The notes under the pieces were generated by a model. That model worked only from the letters and a program-made list of their open reading frames with translations, did not search any database and was not told where the DNA came from. From Taurinivorans muris (lineage in GTDB: Bacteria; Desulfobacterota; Desulfovibrionia; Desulfovibrionales; Desulfovibrionaceae), in NCBI RefSeq assembly GCF_025232395.1, contig NZ_CP065938.1:248001-312000 (forward strand): a stretch of 64,000 bases of DNA. Direction: 5' to 3'. Shown one piece after another: positions 33,469-42,492 of this stretch; positions within the stretch are counted from its first letter, which is position 1; the number at the start of each line of letters is the position of its first letter. A program made the translations under genes and the position numbers.

Positions 33469-34440
33469 ATGCTGTACAGCCATTATACCATTCAGTGCAG
33501 GTTTTTGGAGTCCGGAACGTTAAATGTATTTAAAGGCTCTGCATTAAGAGGGGCTTTTGGATATGCTTTGAAACGTGCCGTATGCACAGTCAGAGAAAAA
33601 GAATGTGCAACCTGCATTTTGCATGGTCAGTGTTTATTTGCAAAGTTTTTTATGGAACAAAAAAATAATGAAGAGGGGAAAAATCCCAGCATTCCTCACC
33701 CTTATGTTATAGAATTTCCTCAAAATCCTAAAAAAGCGTATTTGGAAGGAGAAGAATTTGCATTTTCTTTAATTTTGCTTGGCAGCATATGTGAAAAACT
33801 CCCATTTATGGTTTATGCTTTCGAACTTATGGGAAGTAAAGGTATAGGCAGAGCGAACATTGAAACATTTAAAAATGCTTCTTTTGAAATTGTTGGCATA
33901 CAAGCCGTTCATATACAGGGAGAACCACAAATTTATGATACTGTTAAAAAACAGCTTTTATATGTTCCAAATCCTGCCGTATTGGAATATCCTGCTTCTA
34001 ATTTTTTACAGAGTGATACTCTATCCCAAAAAAATCAGAAATTAACCGTATTCTTAGAAACACCTTTAAGATACAAGTCAAATAATGTTCTTTATTCCAA
34101 ACTGGATTTTGAAGCTTTATTCAAACTTATGATGCGGAGAACCTACTTTGTTTTTAAAGAATTCGGTGAAAAAGAACTTGAAATCGATTATGCGGATCTT
34201 TTGCAAAAAGCTAAAAATATCGATATAATTGAAAGCAATATTCAATGGAAAGATCAAAATCGTTATTCCTCAAGACAAAAACAGGCATTAAAGATTGGCG
34301 GCTTAGAAGGGTGTATTTCTTTTAGGGGTGATTTTACAGAATTTATTCCATTATTAAACTTGGCAACATTGCTTCATCTTGGCAAACAGACCAGTTTCGG
34401 GTTAGGTAAAATACGATATCAGTTGGAAGACATTGCATAA
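33469..34440 (+). CDS. cas6: CRISPR pre-crRNA endoribonuclease Cas6
   Basis: A 323-residue RAMP-fold protein that cuts the repeat RNA to release crRNAs with an 8-base 5' handle. The N-terminus opens FKGSALRGAFGYALKRAVC with a C-x2-C-x4-C pattern (CATCILHGQC). The C-terminal Gly-rich segment is LEGCISFRGDF then LLHLGKQTSFGLGKIRYQ, the hallmark of the second ferredoxin fold. GAGGAAGGGG precedes ATG 33469. First gene of the operon. The predicted handle from the array would be AATAAAAC, like the usual ATTGAAAC form. Confidence 0.88.
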   Translation: MLYSHYTIQCRFLESGTLNVFKGSALRGAFGYALKRAVCTVREKECATCILHGQCLFAKFFMEQKNNEEGKNPSIPHPYVIEFPQNPKKAYLEGEEFAFSLILLGSICEKLPFMVYAFELMGSKGIGRANIETFKNASFEIVGIQAVHIQGEPQIYDTVKKQLLYVPNPAVLEYPASNFLQSDTLSQKNQKLTVFLETPLRYKSNNVLYSKLDFEALFKLMMRRTYFVFKEFGEKELEIDYADLLQKAKNIDIIESNIQWKDQNRYSSRQKQALKIGGLEGCISFRGDFTEFIPLLNLATLLHLGKQTSFGLGKIRYQLEDIA

Positions 34441-34454
34441 TAAAAGGAAAGGTC

Positions 34455-35582
34455 ATGAAACGTATTTTACTTGCCGTATGCGGAAAAACGCCTCAAATTA
34501 TAACTGAAACGCTTTATGCTTTATGGGATAAAGGAGAATTTCCGCAGGTAATTAAAATTTTTACAACAAGGACAGGTAAGGAAGCTCTTTATACAAAACT
34601 TTTGGATCCTGCACGCGGTATTTTTTATAAATTTTGCGAAGAATATGAGATAGAAGCAGAAGAAATTGAATTTTCGTGGAAAGATATTCTTGTTCCTCGT
34701 GTTAATGAAATTGAAATTGAAGACATTTTGACAGAAGAAGATAATTTCGCTTTTTTGCAAGCTGTTCTTGAAGAAACATTTTATTTTACAAGCGATCCCG
34801 ATACGGCAGTATATTTTTCTTTGGCGGCAGGTCGAAAAACCATGGGGGCGTTTTTTACTTTGGCGGCACAGATTTACGGACGTTGTCAGGATAGATTGTA
34901 CCATGTTTTGGTTCATTCTGACTTTGAATACAGTCCTCATTTTTATTATCCACCAAAATCGCCTAAAAACATTGAGCTAATAAACAGTGCCGGTGAGAAG
35001 TATTATAAAAGTACAGAGTATGCAAAAATTTCTTTGATTAACATTCCGTTTTTCAGCGTTCGTGAAAAATTTAGTGCCGAAATGTTGAAAAAACCTTTTT
35101 TACCGCAGGAGCTTATGGCTTTGCTTGAAAAAGCCGAAGAACCTAAATTGAAACTCCATATTCGTTCCTGCAAAATAGAATGGCAGGGAAAAAGCATGAC
35201 ATTACCTGTTGCATGGTTTACCTTATATCTGTTTTTTATCTTGTGTAGAAAACGTGTTATGGATAATAAAAACTGTTATCTTGATATGTTGGAAATCGAA
35301 AACTGCAAAGAGGAAATTGCTTCTCTTTACCATAAAATCATTCAATTCATGCCTAAAAAGGAATTGCCCCGAAGTGACACGGGCATTATTGCTTTAACTG
35401 CGGAAAATATCCGCAGCTACAGAAGTAAAGTTAATGCCAAAATACATAAAAATTTTGGTCAGCTGAGCGGTGAGAAGTTTAGTATCTGCTCTTTTGGACA
35501 AAAACCAAACACAAAATATGGTTTAAACCTTATGCCTCATTTAATTGAGATTATAGACGAAGCAGGTGAAAAATGGGAATAG
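34455..35582 (+). CDS. CARF-domain CRISPR protein, NE0113/TIGR02584 family, with C-terminal wHTH-like domain
   Basis: 375 residues. The N-terminal about 180 residues are a CARF-type Rossmann fold of the NE0113 family: ILLAVCGKTPQIITETLYAL at the start and YFSLAAGRKTMGAFFTLAA as the ligand loop. The family is often labelled Csm6 or ring nuclease, but I see no HEPN R-x4-6-H motif. The C-terminal part looks like a winged helix (NIRSYRSKVNAKI ... TKYGLNLMPHLIEI), so it may be a cyclic-oligoadenylate-binding regulator or ring nuclease. It lies between cas6 and csm1 and overlaps csm1 by 10 bases. Confidence 0.75.
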   Translation: MKRILLAVCGKTPQIITETLYALWDKGEFPQVIKIFTTRTGKEALYTKLLDPARGIFYKFCEEYEIEAEEIEFSWKDILVPRVNEIEIEDILTEEDNFAFLQAVLEETFYFTSDPDTAVYFSLAAGRKTMGAFFTLAAQIYGRCQDRLYHVLVHSDFEYSPHFYYPPKSPKNIELINSAGEKYYKSTEYAKISLINIPFFSVREKFSAEMLKKPFLPQELMALLEKAEEPKLKLHIRSCKIEWQGKSMTLPVAWFTLYLFFILCRKRVMDNKNCYLDMLEIENCKEEIASLYHKIIQFMPKKELPRSDTGIIALTAENIRSYRSKVNAKIHKNFGQLSGEKFSICSFGQKPNTKYGLNLMPHLIEIIDEAGEKWE

Positions 35583-37885
35583 ACATAACAAATCAATGTA
35601 TCATTGTAAGCGCATTAATGCATGATATCGGCAAATTTGCCCAAAGGGCGGAACAAAAGTCAAGCAGACAGCTGGAAAGCGCCTATTGTCCAGTATATAA
35701 TGGAAAAACAACCCACAAACATGTGCTTTATACAGATTTTTTTATAGAATCTGCAGATTTTCCTTTGCCTCATGAATTGCAGGAACACAGAAGCAGAATC
35801 GCAAGGCTGGCAGCTGTCCACCATAATCCGGGGGTTTCAAATGAAAACAGCGAAAAGTTGCTTGAAGAGATTATCCAAAAGGCTGACTGCTTTTCTTCCG
35901 GTTTGGACAGGCTTTCAAGTGAAGAAGAGAATAATTATAAAAAAACACGCTTGGAATCCATTTTTTCCTTTATTGAACTGAGAAAGCCAAATACGCAAAA
36001 AAAATATCATGTATTGCAGAAGCAAGGGGAAGCAAAGGCACTTTTTCCTTGCTCTGAAAAAGAAAATAAAACAGGCGACTATGAAAAACTTTTTGCGGAT
36101 TTTGTCAATACCTTAAAGAAAATCCCTTTAGACCAAGGCTTTCAAGCTTATCTGTCTTCCCTTGTTTCTGTGCTTGAACAGTATACATATTGCATTCCGT
36201 CTTCTACTTATAAATCAGACCCTGATATTTCGTTATACGACCATTCAATAACAACCGCTGCCATTGCCCAAGCTTTATGGGCTTGCTGTGAAGAAAATAG
36301 AAATATCCCTTTAGGCAAACAAAGTTTTTTACTTTTTTCCGCTGAATTTTCCGGTATTCAAAAATATATTTTCAGCGGCAAAACAAGCACTGGCACAGCA
36401 AAAATTTTACGGGCACGTTCTTTTCATTTGCAGGCGCTTACCCGCTCCATTATTTTGCATACCTTGGATACATTATCTCTAAGCCCTGTTGCAAAAATCA
36501 TGGACGCAGGAGGAAAATTTATCTTGCTTTTGCCTGATACCCCAAGGACAAAAGTCCTTATGCGGGAGATTATGCAGGAAATTGAAATCTTTTTTGCCCA
36601 AACATTTAAAGGGGAATTAAAAGCCCCTCTTGCTCTTCTTCCGGTAACTCAAGGTGAAATGAAACAAGAGCGTTTTCTTGAAAAGCTTGATGTATTAAAT
36701 GATGAGCTTGAAACAAATAAGTTTAAAGCGTTTCAGCACTATTTTGCTGAATATCCGGCTGTATTCGATATAGAATACAATAAGGGAATTTGTTCATACT
36801 GCGAAAGGAATAGGACTGAAGATGAAGACCTTTGTTCAGAATGTAAAAACCTTATTGAAATAGGAGAAGCAATTCCAAAATCCACTTTAGGGCTTTTCAC
36901 AAAAAACAAGCCGCCTAAAAATTATGCATTCTTTAAACTCATAGGCGGTATTTCTCTTGTGCTTGACAACGGCGGCACATTCGCCAAGTCAGACATTGAA
37001 CAGGCGCTTGACTGTATTAATTTAAAATCTTTTGGAAGCTATACGCGTTATCCCATTGCCGGATATATTCCCCGCAAAGAGAAACGTCCTAAAGATTTTG
37101 AAGAATTGGCGGACAGTGCCGTTATCCATGAGGAAAACCGCTGCGTTTCCATGCTTGGAATACTGAAAGCCGATGTGGATAATCTGGGTTTTATTTTCAG
37201 TTTGGGTTTTAAAAACAGATTGTCTGTTTCCCGCTATGCCCAGCTATCCAGAATGTTAAATGCTTTTTTCAGTGAATATTTGGTGCAGGTAATAGAGGAA
37301 AACAATTTCAACATTTATACCGTTTTTATGGGCGGGGATGATTTACTTGTGCTTGGTGCATGGACGGATATTTTAGCCTTTGCCAAAATATTGCATACGG
37401 ATTTTTCTGCATTTACCGCAGAAAATAAAGACATAACACTTTCAGCGGGAATTGCCTTTGTAAAGCCAAAACTGCCTGTTTCAAAGTTTACGGCAATGGC
37501 GGAAGAAGCCCTTGAGCAGTCAAAAGCATATCAAAAAAACGGGCAAATGAAAAATGCCTGTACGCTTTTTGAAGTAACTTGCCCTTGGACTGAATTTGAT
37601 AAGCAATGCAAAACAGGAAAAGACCTTGAAGATGCTTTGCTGCAGAATAAACTTACCCAAGGCTTTGTACGGCGTTTATTATCGTATGCGGATGATTGTA
37701 AACTCTTTATGGCAGAAGGAAAAATCCGCCATGGTTTATATGTTTCGCATTTGCAATACGATATGGCAAGAAATATCAGTGATGAGGACGTTAAAAAACA
37801 AATTGCGAAAATAACACAGGCTGAAGAATTTGAAAATTCACGCATAGCAATCAGTTATGCACTGTATAAAACACGAAATGCATAA
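35573..37885 (+). CDS. csm1: Type III-A CRISPR large subunit Csm1/Cas10
   Basis: Large subunit of the Csm effector, 770 residues, active on DNA and as an oligoadenylate cyclase. The N-terminal HD nuclease domain keeps H17-D18 (LMHDIGKF). A zinc-finger region has C407-x2-C410 and C421-x2-C424. The second Palm domain carries intact GGDD at 587-590, so cyclic oligoadenylate synthesis is predicted, in keeping with the CARF genes around it. Later SAGIAFVKPKLPVSKF and the C-terminal helical D4 region are normal. The start overlaps the CARF gene; a weak GCAGG lies upstream. Confidence 0.95.
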   Translation: MGIDITNQCIIVSALMHDIGKFAQRAEQKSSRQLESAYCPVYNGKTTHKHVLYTDFFIESADFPLPHELQEHRSRIARLAAVHHNPGVSNENSEKLLEEIIQKADCFSSGLDRLSSEEENNYKKTRLESIFSFIELRKPNTQKKYHVLQKQGEAKALFPCSEKENKTGDYEKLFADFVNTLKKIPLDQGFQAYLSSLVSVLEQYTYCIPSSTYKSDPDISLYDHSITTAAIAQALWACCEENRNIPLGKQSFLLFSAEFSGIQKYIFSGKTSTGTAKILRARSFHLQALTRSIILHTLDTLSLSPVAKIMDAGGKFILLLPDTPRTKVLMREIMQEIEIFFAQTFKGELKAPLALLPVTQGEMKQERFLEKLDVLNDELETNKFKAFQHYFAEYPAVFDIEYNKGICSYCERNRTEDEDLCSECKNLIEIGEAIPKSTLGLFTKNKPPKNYAFFKLIGGISLVLDNGGTFAKSDIEQALDCINLKSFGSYTRYPIAGYIPRKEKRPKDFEELADSAVIHEENRCVSMLGILKADVDNLGFIFSLGFKNRLSVSRYAQLSRMLNAFFSEYLVQVIEENNFNIYTVFMGGDDLLVLGAWTDILAFAKILHTDFSAFTAENKDITLSAGIAFVKPKLPVSKFTAMAEEALEQSKAYQKNGQMKNACTLFEVTCPWTEFDKQCKTGKDLEDALLQNKLTQGFVRRLLSYADDCKLFMAEGKIRHGLYVSHLQYDMARNISDEDVKKQIAKITQAEEFENSRIAISYALYKTRNA

Positions 37886-37895
37886 GGAGAAATAC

Positions 37896-38273
37896 ATGGC
37901 TGATTTTGGAGTAGAAAAAGCTGCGGAAGATTTGGCAAATGACTTTGTCAATGAAAAAATCACTTCCGCTCAGCTTCGTAAATTTTATAATGAATTTAAG
38001 GGGTTGGAAAGAAAATATCAAACGAAGATGCTCGCAAAAACATCTGATACTATTTCTAAGGATGATATATTGAATAGTATATTACCACAAATTAAAATAA
38101 TGAAAGCAAAAGTTAGTTATGCTAAAAGCAGAAAAGTTGTTCCGCAAGTTTTTGAGGATTGGCTGAAAAAGTCTGTTGATGATATTAATTCTGCAAAGGA
38201 ATTTGAAGCATTTCTTTTGCATTTTGAAGCCATTGTCGGTTATGCTTATGGTACTGGCAAATTGAAAGATTAA
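37896..38273 (+). CDS. csm2: Type III-A small subunit Csm2
   Basis: A 125-residue helical protein, the small subunit lining the Csm filament. Recognisable features: NEKITSAQLRKFYNEFKGLERK near the N-terminus, LPQIKIMKAKVSYAKSR in the middle, and EFEAFLLHFEAIVGYAYG at the end. ATG 37896 is preferred for AAGGAGAAA; the longer reading starts inside csm1. Confidence 0.9.
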   Translation: MADFGVEKAAEDLANDFVNEKITSAQLRKFYNEFKGLERKYQTKMLAKTSDTISKDDILNSILPQIKIMKAKVSYAKSRKVVPQVFEDWLKKSVDDINSAKEFEAFLLHFEAIVGYAYGTGKLKD

Positions 38274-38290
38274 TAAAAAAGGATATTATT

Positions 38291-38971
38291 ATGAAATTAA
38301 ATACGATAGTTACATTAAAAGGTGTTATTTGTCTTAAAACCGGTTTACACATTGGGGCAGGTAAAGATAATATTGAAATCGGCGGGCTTGATTTGCCTAT
38401 AATGAAAAATCCACGAACAAAAGCTCCCTATATTCCTGGATCTTCCATAAAGGGAAAAATGCGCTCCATGCTTGAAGTAACGGGTCTTGCGGGCATAGAA
38501 GGAACAAAACCAATCGTTTCCATAAAAGGTGAACCTTGTGGTTGTGGTGAATGTTTAGTTTGTGACTTATTTGGTACCCATGCTGCGGCAACAGAATTGC
38601 AAAACAAAAAGCCTACCCGTTTATTGGTGCGTGATGCGGTTCTCACAGAGGATTTTCAGAAAAAATTTGAAAATGATGAACTTCCTATGGAAATTAAATA
38701 TGAAAATATTATCAACCGTATTTCCGGTACTGCTGAACATCCCCGCCCGGTTGAACGTGTGCCTGCCGGCGTAAAATTTGAGTTTGAACTTGCGATAAAA
38801 GTTTTTGAAGGGGATAACGAAGAAAAATTTAAAGAAGTTGTCAGTAAGGGGTTAAAGTTAATTGAACTTGACGGACTTGGCGGACACACCTCAAGAGGAA
38901 GCGGACAAGTTAAATTTGAAAATCTGACTTTTAACGGAGAAACCTTTAATTTAGACCATGTAACATTTTAA
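38291..38971 (+). CDS. csm3: Type III-A backbone subunit Csm3
   Basis: A 226-residue RAMP protein forming the filament backbone and cutting target RNA every 6 bases. The loop with the catalytic Asp reads GGLDLPIMKNP, Asp34 matching the position known in other Csm3 proteins, followed by YIPGSSIKGKMRSMLE. Later CGCGECLVCDLFG has a Cys cluster and VERVPAGVKFEFEL and GGHTSRGSGQV are standard. Because Asp34 is kept, RNA cleavage should occur, ending cyclase activation. Confidence 0.94.
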   Translation: MKLNTIVTLKGVICLKTGLHIGAGKDNIEIGGLDLPIMKNPRTKAPYIPGSSIKGKMRSMLEVTGLAGIEGTKPIVSIKGEPCGCGECLVCDLFGTHAAATELQNKKPTRLLVRDAVLTEDFQKKFENDELPMEIKYENIINRISGTAEHPRPVERVPAGVKFEFELAIKVFEGDNEEKFKEVVSKGLKLIELDGLGGHTSRGSGQVKFENLTFNGETFNLDHVTF

Positions 38972-38979
38972 GGTTTGCC

Positions 38980-39975
38980 ATGAAAATTATTAAATACACC
39001 ATAGAACCAACAAGTCCTTGGGTCTATTCTTTACGCTCCGATACCCTGCACGGGCTTATTGCATGCCAAGTCCGTGAATGGGAAGGAGAACAGGCCTGTA
39101 AGAATTTGCTGGCGAGTTTTTTGGATAATGAACCTTTGTTTACTTGTTCTTCTGCGTTTTCAAAGGGATTTTTGCCCGCTCCGGTTCTTGCCCCCATTTC
39201 CCGTCCTGTTTTTAAAAAGAATTTTGAGGGGAAAGAACTTTTTGGAAATAAAAACACGAAATTAGTCGACTGGCTGCAGGAATATAAAATTTTTAAAAAG
39301 AAAACCCTTATTCCTTATGCCGTTTGGCAAAAACAAAAAAATGCATTGAGTGCTTTAAAGTTGTTTTCCGCGTATATGGGAGATAAAGAGAATTTTATAA
39401 AGAATAAAAAAAGCGATAAAGAAAAATTCTCATGGGAAATACCGAATCAGATTTCAGGGACAGAATTGCATTTAACCATTAATCGGAATGAAAATAAACA
39501 TCTTGACGGCAGCTATTTCAGCTCTTCGGTGAATTTTGCAAATCATGAACTTGATATTTATGTAAAAGCCTCCGATCATGCCTTATTTGAAAAATATTTT
39601 GGCATACTGGGAGAACTGGGCTTTGGGGCGGACAGCACACTGGGAAAAGGACGTTTTAAAATAAAAAACAAAGAAGATGTAAGTGACGTTTTTCATGAAA
39701 AGGGGGAATACGGGCTCAATCTTTCTGTTCTTTCCGCTGAAAATTTGGCAGGAATTGAAGGTTATTATAGAACCTTTACCAAAAAAGGAAAAACATGGGT
39801 TGCCAAGAGCCGGCACAGTCCGTTTAAAAAGCCGTTCATTGCTTTGGAAGAAGGAGCTGTCGTCAAAAATATCCCTTCGTCCTGTATCATAAAAAATATC
39901 AATGCGGACGATGATATTATTCAAATGTGCGGTGCATTGCTCATGCCCTGCACGCTGCCAGGAGAAACGCAATGA
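38980..39975 (+). CDS. csm4: Type III-A subunit Csm4
   Basis: A 331-residue RAMP protein that holds the crRNA 5' handle and contacts Csm1. Features: PWVYSLRSDTLHGLIACQVRE near the start, FKKNFEGKELF, the GELGFGADSTLGKGRFKI Gly-rich segment and a C-terminal SRHSPFKKPFIALEEGAV. It begins 8 bases after csm3 and its stop overlaps the csm5 start (ATGA). Confidence 0.92.
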   Translation: MKIIKYTIEPTSPWVYSLRSDTLHGLIACQVREWEGEQACKNLLASFLDNEPLFTCSSAFSKGFLPAPVLAPISRPVFKKNFEGKELFGNKNTKLVDWLQEYKIFKKKTLIPYAVWQKQKNALSALKLFSAYMGDKENFIKNKKSDKEKFSWEIPNQISGTELHLTINRNENKHLDGSYFSSSVNFANHELDIYVKASDHALFEKYFGILGELGFGADSTLGKGRFKIKNKEDVSDVFHEKGEYGLNLSVLSAENLAGIEGYYRTFTKKGKTWVAKSRHSPFKKPFIALEEGAVVKNIPSSCIIKNINADDDIIQMCGALLMPCTLPGETQ

Positions 39976-41576
39976 TTTCATTACAAAATATTCATAATAA
40001 TTTTGTGCCTGTCCGTCTGGAATTTTTATCTCCGGTGCATATTGGTTCCGGGGAAATGCTTTCTCCTTTGGAATATCAAATTTTTGAAGAACAATCAGGA
40101 CAATATATTGTTTGTACCATTGATTTTGACGGCTGGATAAACAGCTTGACTCCAGATGAAGCAAAAGCCGTTGCATCAAAATTTTCTCTGTCAAATCAGA
40201 CGCAAATTTGGGAATATCTGCGAAATACGATTGACAGAAACGTTTTTATAAAAACAAAAAGCAAGACAAACGAAGAAATACATCAGAAATATAAAGTCCG
40301 TTTGAAAGGAACAAATAAATCAGAGAATGAATTAGCCCCTGCTATTAGAAATGCCTATACGTCTGCAATAGTTATTCCTGGTTCATCAATAAAAGGGGCA
40401 ATCCGTACTGCGATTATTGATTATTATGATAACGGCAGATTAATACAAGCGTATTTAACTGGAGCAAATAACAAAGAAAAAAGCAGAAACTATGAAGCAG
40501 AACTAAAACATTTGTTTGGTGACATTAAAGAAAATGCCTTTAAGCAATTAAAGGTTTCAGATTTTGAGTTATTGCCTGGGGAAAGCGAATTTGTACAAGC
40601 CGTGCAATATGCGAAAAACAATCCTGAAGAACGGTTGATGAACCCTGTTTGCGAAGTTGCGCCCATTTGGGCAAAACCAAAATACGGAAAGATTTATCTT
40701 GGCAGTTTTACAGCTCATGAATATGCAAAAAAACCTTTAGAAGATTGGACATTTGAAAATTTATGCAAGGTCTGCAATCAGTTTTATTTAAAACGTTTTA
40801 ATGCAGAATATGAAAAATTTTATAAACTGCCTCATTTTGTGCAGGCTCGGAATTTCATTGACGGCATACGGAACAAGGTACAGACAGAAAATGCCCTTTT
40901 ATTGCGTATAGGGCATTATTCCCATGTGGAATGCGTAACGGTTGAAAATGCCGCTCCTAAAACACGTCCAAATCCCAAGACCAAAAAGCCCATGCCTTGT
41001 GGCACGACACGGACGCTGGCAGACGGCAAATATCCTTTTGGCTGGGTTTTACTGCATAAATGCTCTGCGGAAGATGCCGAACAGGGAAAAATGCAGGAAG
41101 AACAAGCCAGACAGGAAATTATTGCCAATTTGCAGGCGAGAAAAGCATTATTTTTAACAGCAAAAAATACCGAATACGAAGCAAAGCAAAAACTGCTTTC
41201 AGCACAGCGTAAACAAGAAGAAGAACAAGCAAGAAAAGCTCGGGAAGAAGCGCTGCGCCTGCAAAAAGAACAAGAGCAAAAAGAGGCGGAAAAACTCGCC
41301 CGCAAACAGGCGGAACAAGCCCAAAAAGAAGCGGAAGAACAGCGTCTGGCAAGCCTTTCTCCGGAAGAACGCCTTGTTGAACTTGTTTTATTGAAAAAAG
41401 CAGGCAAAGAGGAAGTGTTAAAAGTTTATGAGCGTATTGACAACTTGGACAATAAAATTCAAATTGCAGAAGCAATAAGAGCATTTTGGCAAAAGGAGAA
41501 AATTTGGTCTGGTAAACTTAAAGAAAATCAAAAAATCCGTGTGGATAAAATAACGGCAATATTGCGTGCAAAATAG
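39972..41576 (+). CDS. csm5: Type III-A subunit Csm5 with long C-terminal coiled-coil extension
   Basis: 534 residues. The first about 375 form a RAMP Csm5 that caps the crRNA 3' end: VRLEFLSPVHIGSGEMLSPLEYQ, then AIVIPGSSIKGAIRTAII and LLRIGHYSHVECVT. Residues about 375-534 are an added Lys/Glu/Gln/Arg-rich stretch (many EEQARKAREEA-like heptads), most likely a long coiled coil, with a small helical end domain from SPEERLVELVLL. Typical Csm5 stops near 350-400 residues. The extension might bind another helper or nuclease; unknown. ATG 39972 is set by CAGGAGAAA. The CRISPR leader follows. Confidence 0.9.
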   Translation: MISLQNIHNNFVPVRLEFLSPVHIGSGEMLSPLEYQIFEEQSGQYIVCTIDFDGWINSLTPDEAKAVASKFSLSNQTQIWEYLRNTIDRNVFIKTKSKTNEEIHQKYKVRLKGTNKSENELAPAIRNAYTSAIVIPGSSIKGAIRTAIIDYYDNGRLIQAYLTGANNKEKSRNYEAELKHLFGDIKENAFKQLKVSDFELLPGESEFVQAVQYAKNNPEERLMNPVCEVAPIWAKPKYGKIYLGSFTAHEYAKKPLEDWTFENLCKVCNQFYLKRFNAEYEKFYKLPHFVQARNFIDGIRNKVQTENALLLRIGHYSHVECVTVENAAPKTRPNPKTKKPMPCGTTRTLADGKYPFGWVLLHKCSAEDAEQGKMQEEQARQEIIANLQARKALFLTAKNTEYEAKQKLLSAQRKQEEEQARKAREEALRLQKEQEQKEAEKLARKQAEQAQKEAEEQRLASLSPEERLVELVLLKKAGKEEVLKVYERIDNLDNKIQIAEAIRAFWQKEKIWSGKLKENQKIRVDKITAILRAK

Positions 41577-41753
41577 AATATGATGTAAGATAATTACTTG
41601 CACTGTAACAATAAATTATGTATATTCACAAAACACGGAAAAAGTATTTTTTGAAAAAATAGAAAATTTACAGGATATGTTGCAGTAATTTTTCTGCTTT
41701 TTAAATGCTGTTTTCAGTGTATTGATAACTATTTCAGATAGTTATTCTTTGAC
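41577..41753 (+). promoter_or_regulatory. CRISPR leader
   Basis: 177 AT-rich bases between csm5 and the first intact repeat. The far end of the array has the degenerate repeat, so this side is the leader and the array is read on the + strand like the cas genes. A separate promoter was not pinned down. Confidence 0.6.
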
Positions 41754-42380
41754 TTTTTAGTCCGACCTGATTTAAAGGGATAATAAAACATTGATCCTAC
41801 AGTTCATGCATTGTCCGCATTTTTTAGTCCGACCTGATTTAAAGGGATAATAAAACGTTTGGTAACCGGACAAAAGGGTTTGTACATTTTTAGTCCGACC
41901 TGATTTAAAGGGATAATAAAACATTTTCCATTATTCACTCCGTGAGTTTTGATTTTTAGTCCGACCTGATTTAAAGGGATAATAAAACGCCCTCTTGACC
42001 AATGTGTTGATATTCCAATTTTTAGTCCGACCTGATTTAAAGGGATAATAAAACACATATATGCCGTTCACGCGGGTCGTAATCTTTTTAGTCCGACCTG
42101 ATTTAAAGGGATAATAAAACGTCATTTCCGTATTCAACAACGCAAAACTTTTTTTAGTCCGACCTGATTTAAAGGGATAATAAAACCACGGCGTTTTGCA
42201 CGTCGCGAAGTTCTTGTTTTTAGTCCGACCTGATTTGAAGGGATAATAAAACTATTGGAAATAAAAGGATAGTTCGGATCGCTTTTTAGTCCGACCTGAT
42301 TTAAAGGGATAATAAAACCAATATGTTTCACAATATCATTTACCAACATTTTAGTCTGACCTGATTTAAAGGGGGAAAAC
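41754..42380 (+). CRISPR. Type III-A CRISPR array, 10 repeats and 9 spacers
   Basis: Repeat of 36 bases beginning TTTTTAGTCCGACC and ending GGGATAATAAAAC. Repeats start at 41754, 41821, 41887, 41953, 42019, 42085, 42151, 42217, 42283 and 42348. Spacers are 29-31 bases, mostly 30, all different. Repeat 8 has one A-to-G change; repeat 10 has a C-to-T change and lost about 3 net bases near its end, marking the distal end. The last 8 bases AATAAAAC would be the crRNA handle. The spacers show no match that I could find within this window. - strand ORFs across the array are artefacts. Confidence 0.97.
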
Positions 42381-42492
42381 ACGGCAAAACCCGTGTCTTT
42401 TTTTTAAGCAATATTGCTTCTCTTTTTTTCTTTGAAAAATTTTGCATACTGTCTTTATGAGCTGTTGCTAAAAAAATTACAGAGAGGCATTT

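Noticed and set aside
34455-35582. HEPN ribonuclease motif in the NE0113 protein (classic Csm6)
   Set aside because: No R-x4-6-H pattern in the C-terminal half; the closest Arg...His pair has a longer spacing.
41804-42382. - strand ORFs across the CRISPR array with repeating FIIPLNQVGLK
   Set aside because: They are translations of the 36-base repeats; the repeat plus spacer period is close to a multiple of three, so long open frames arise by chance.
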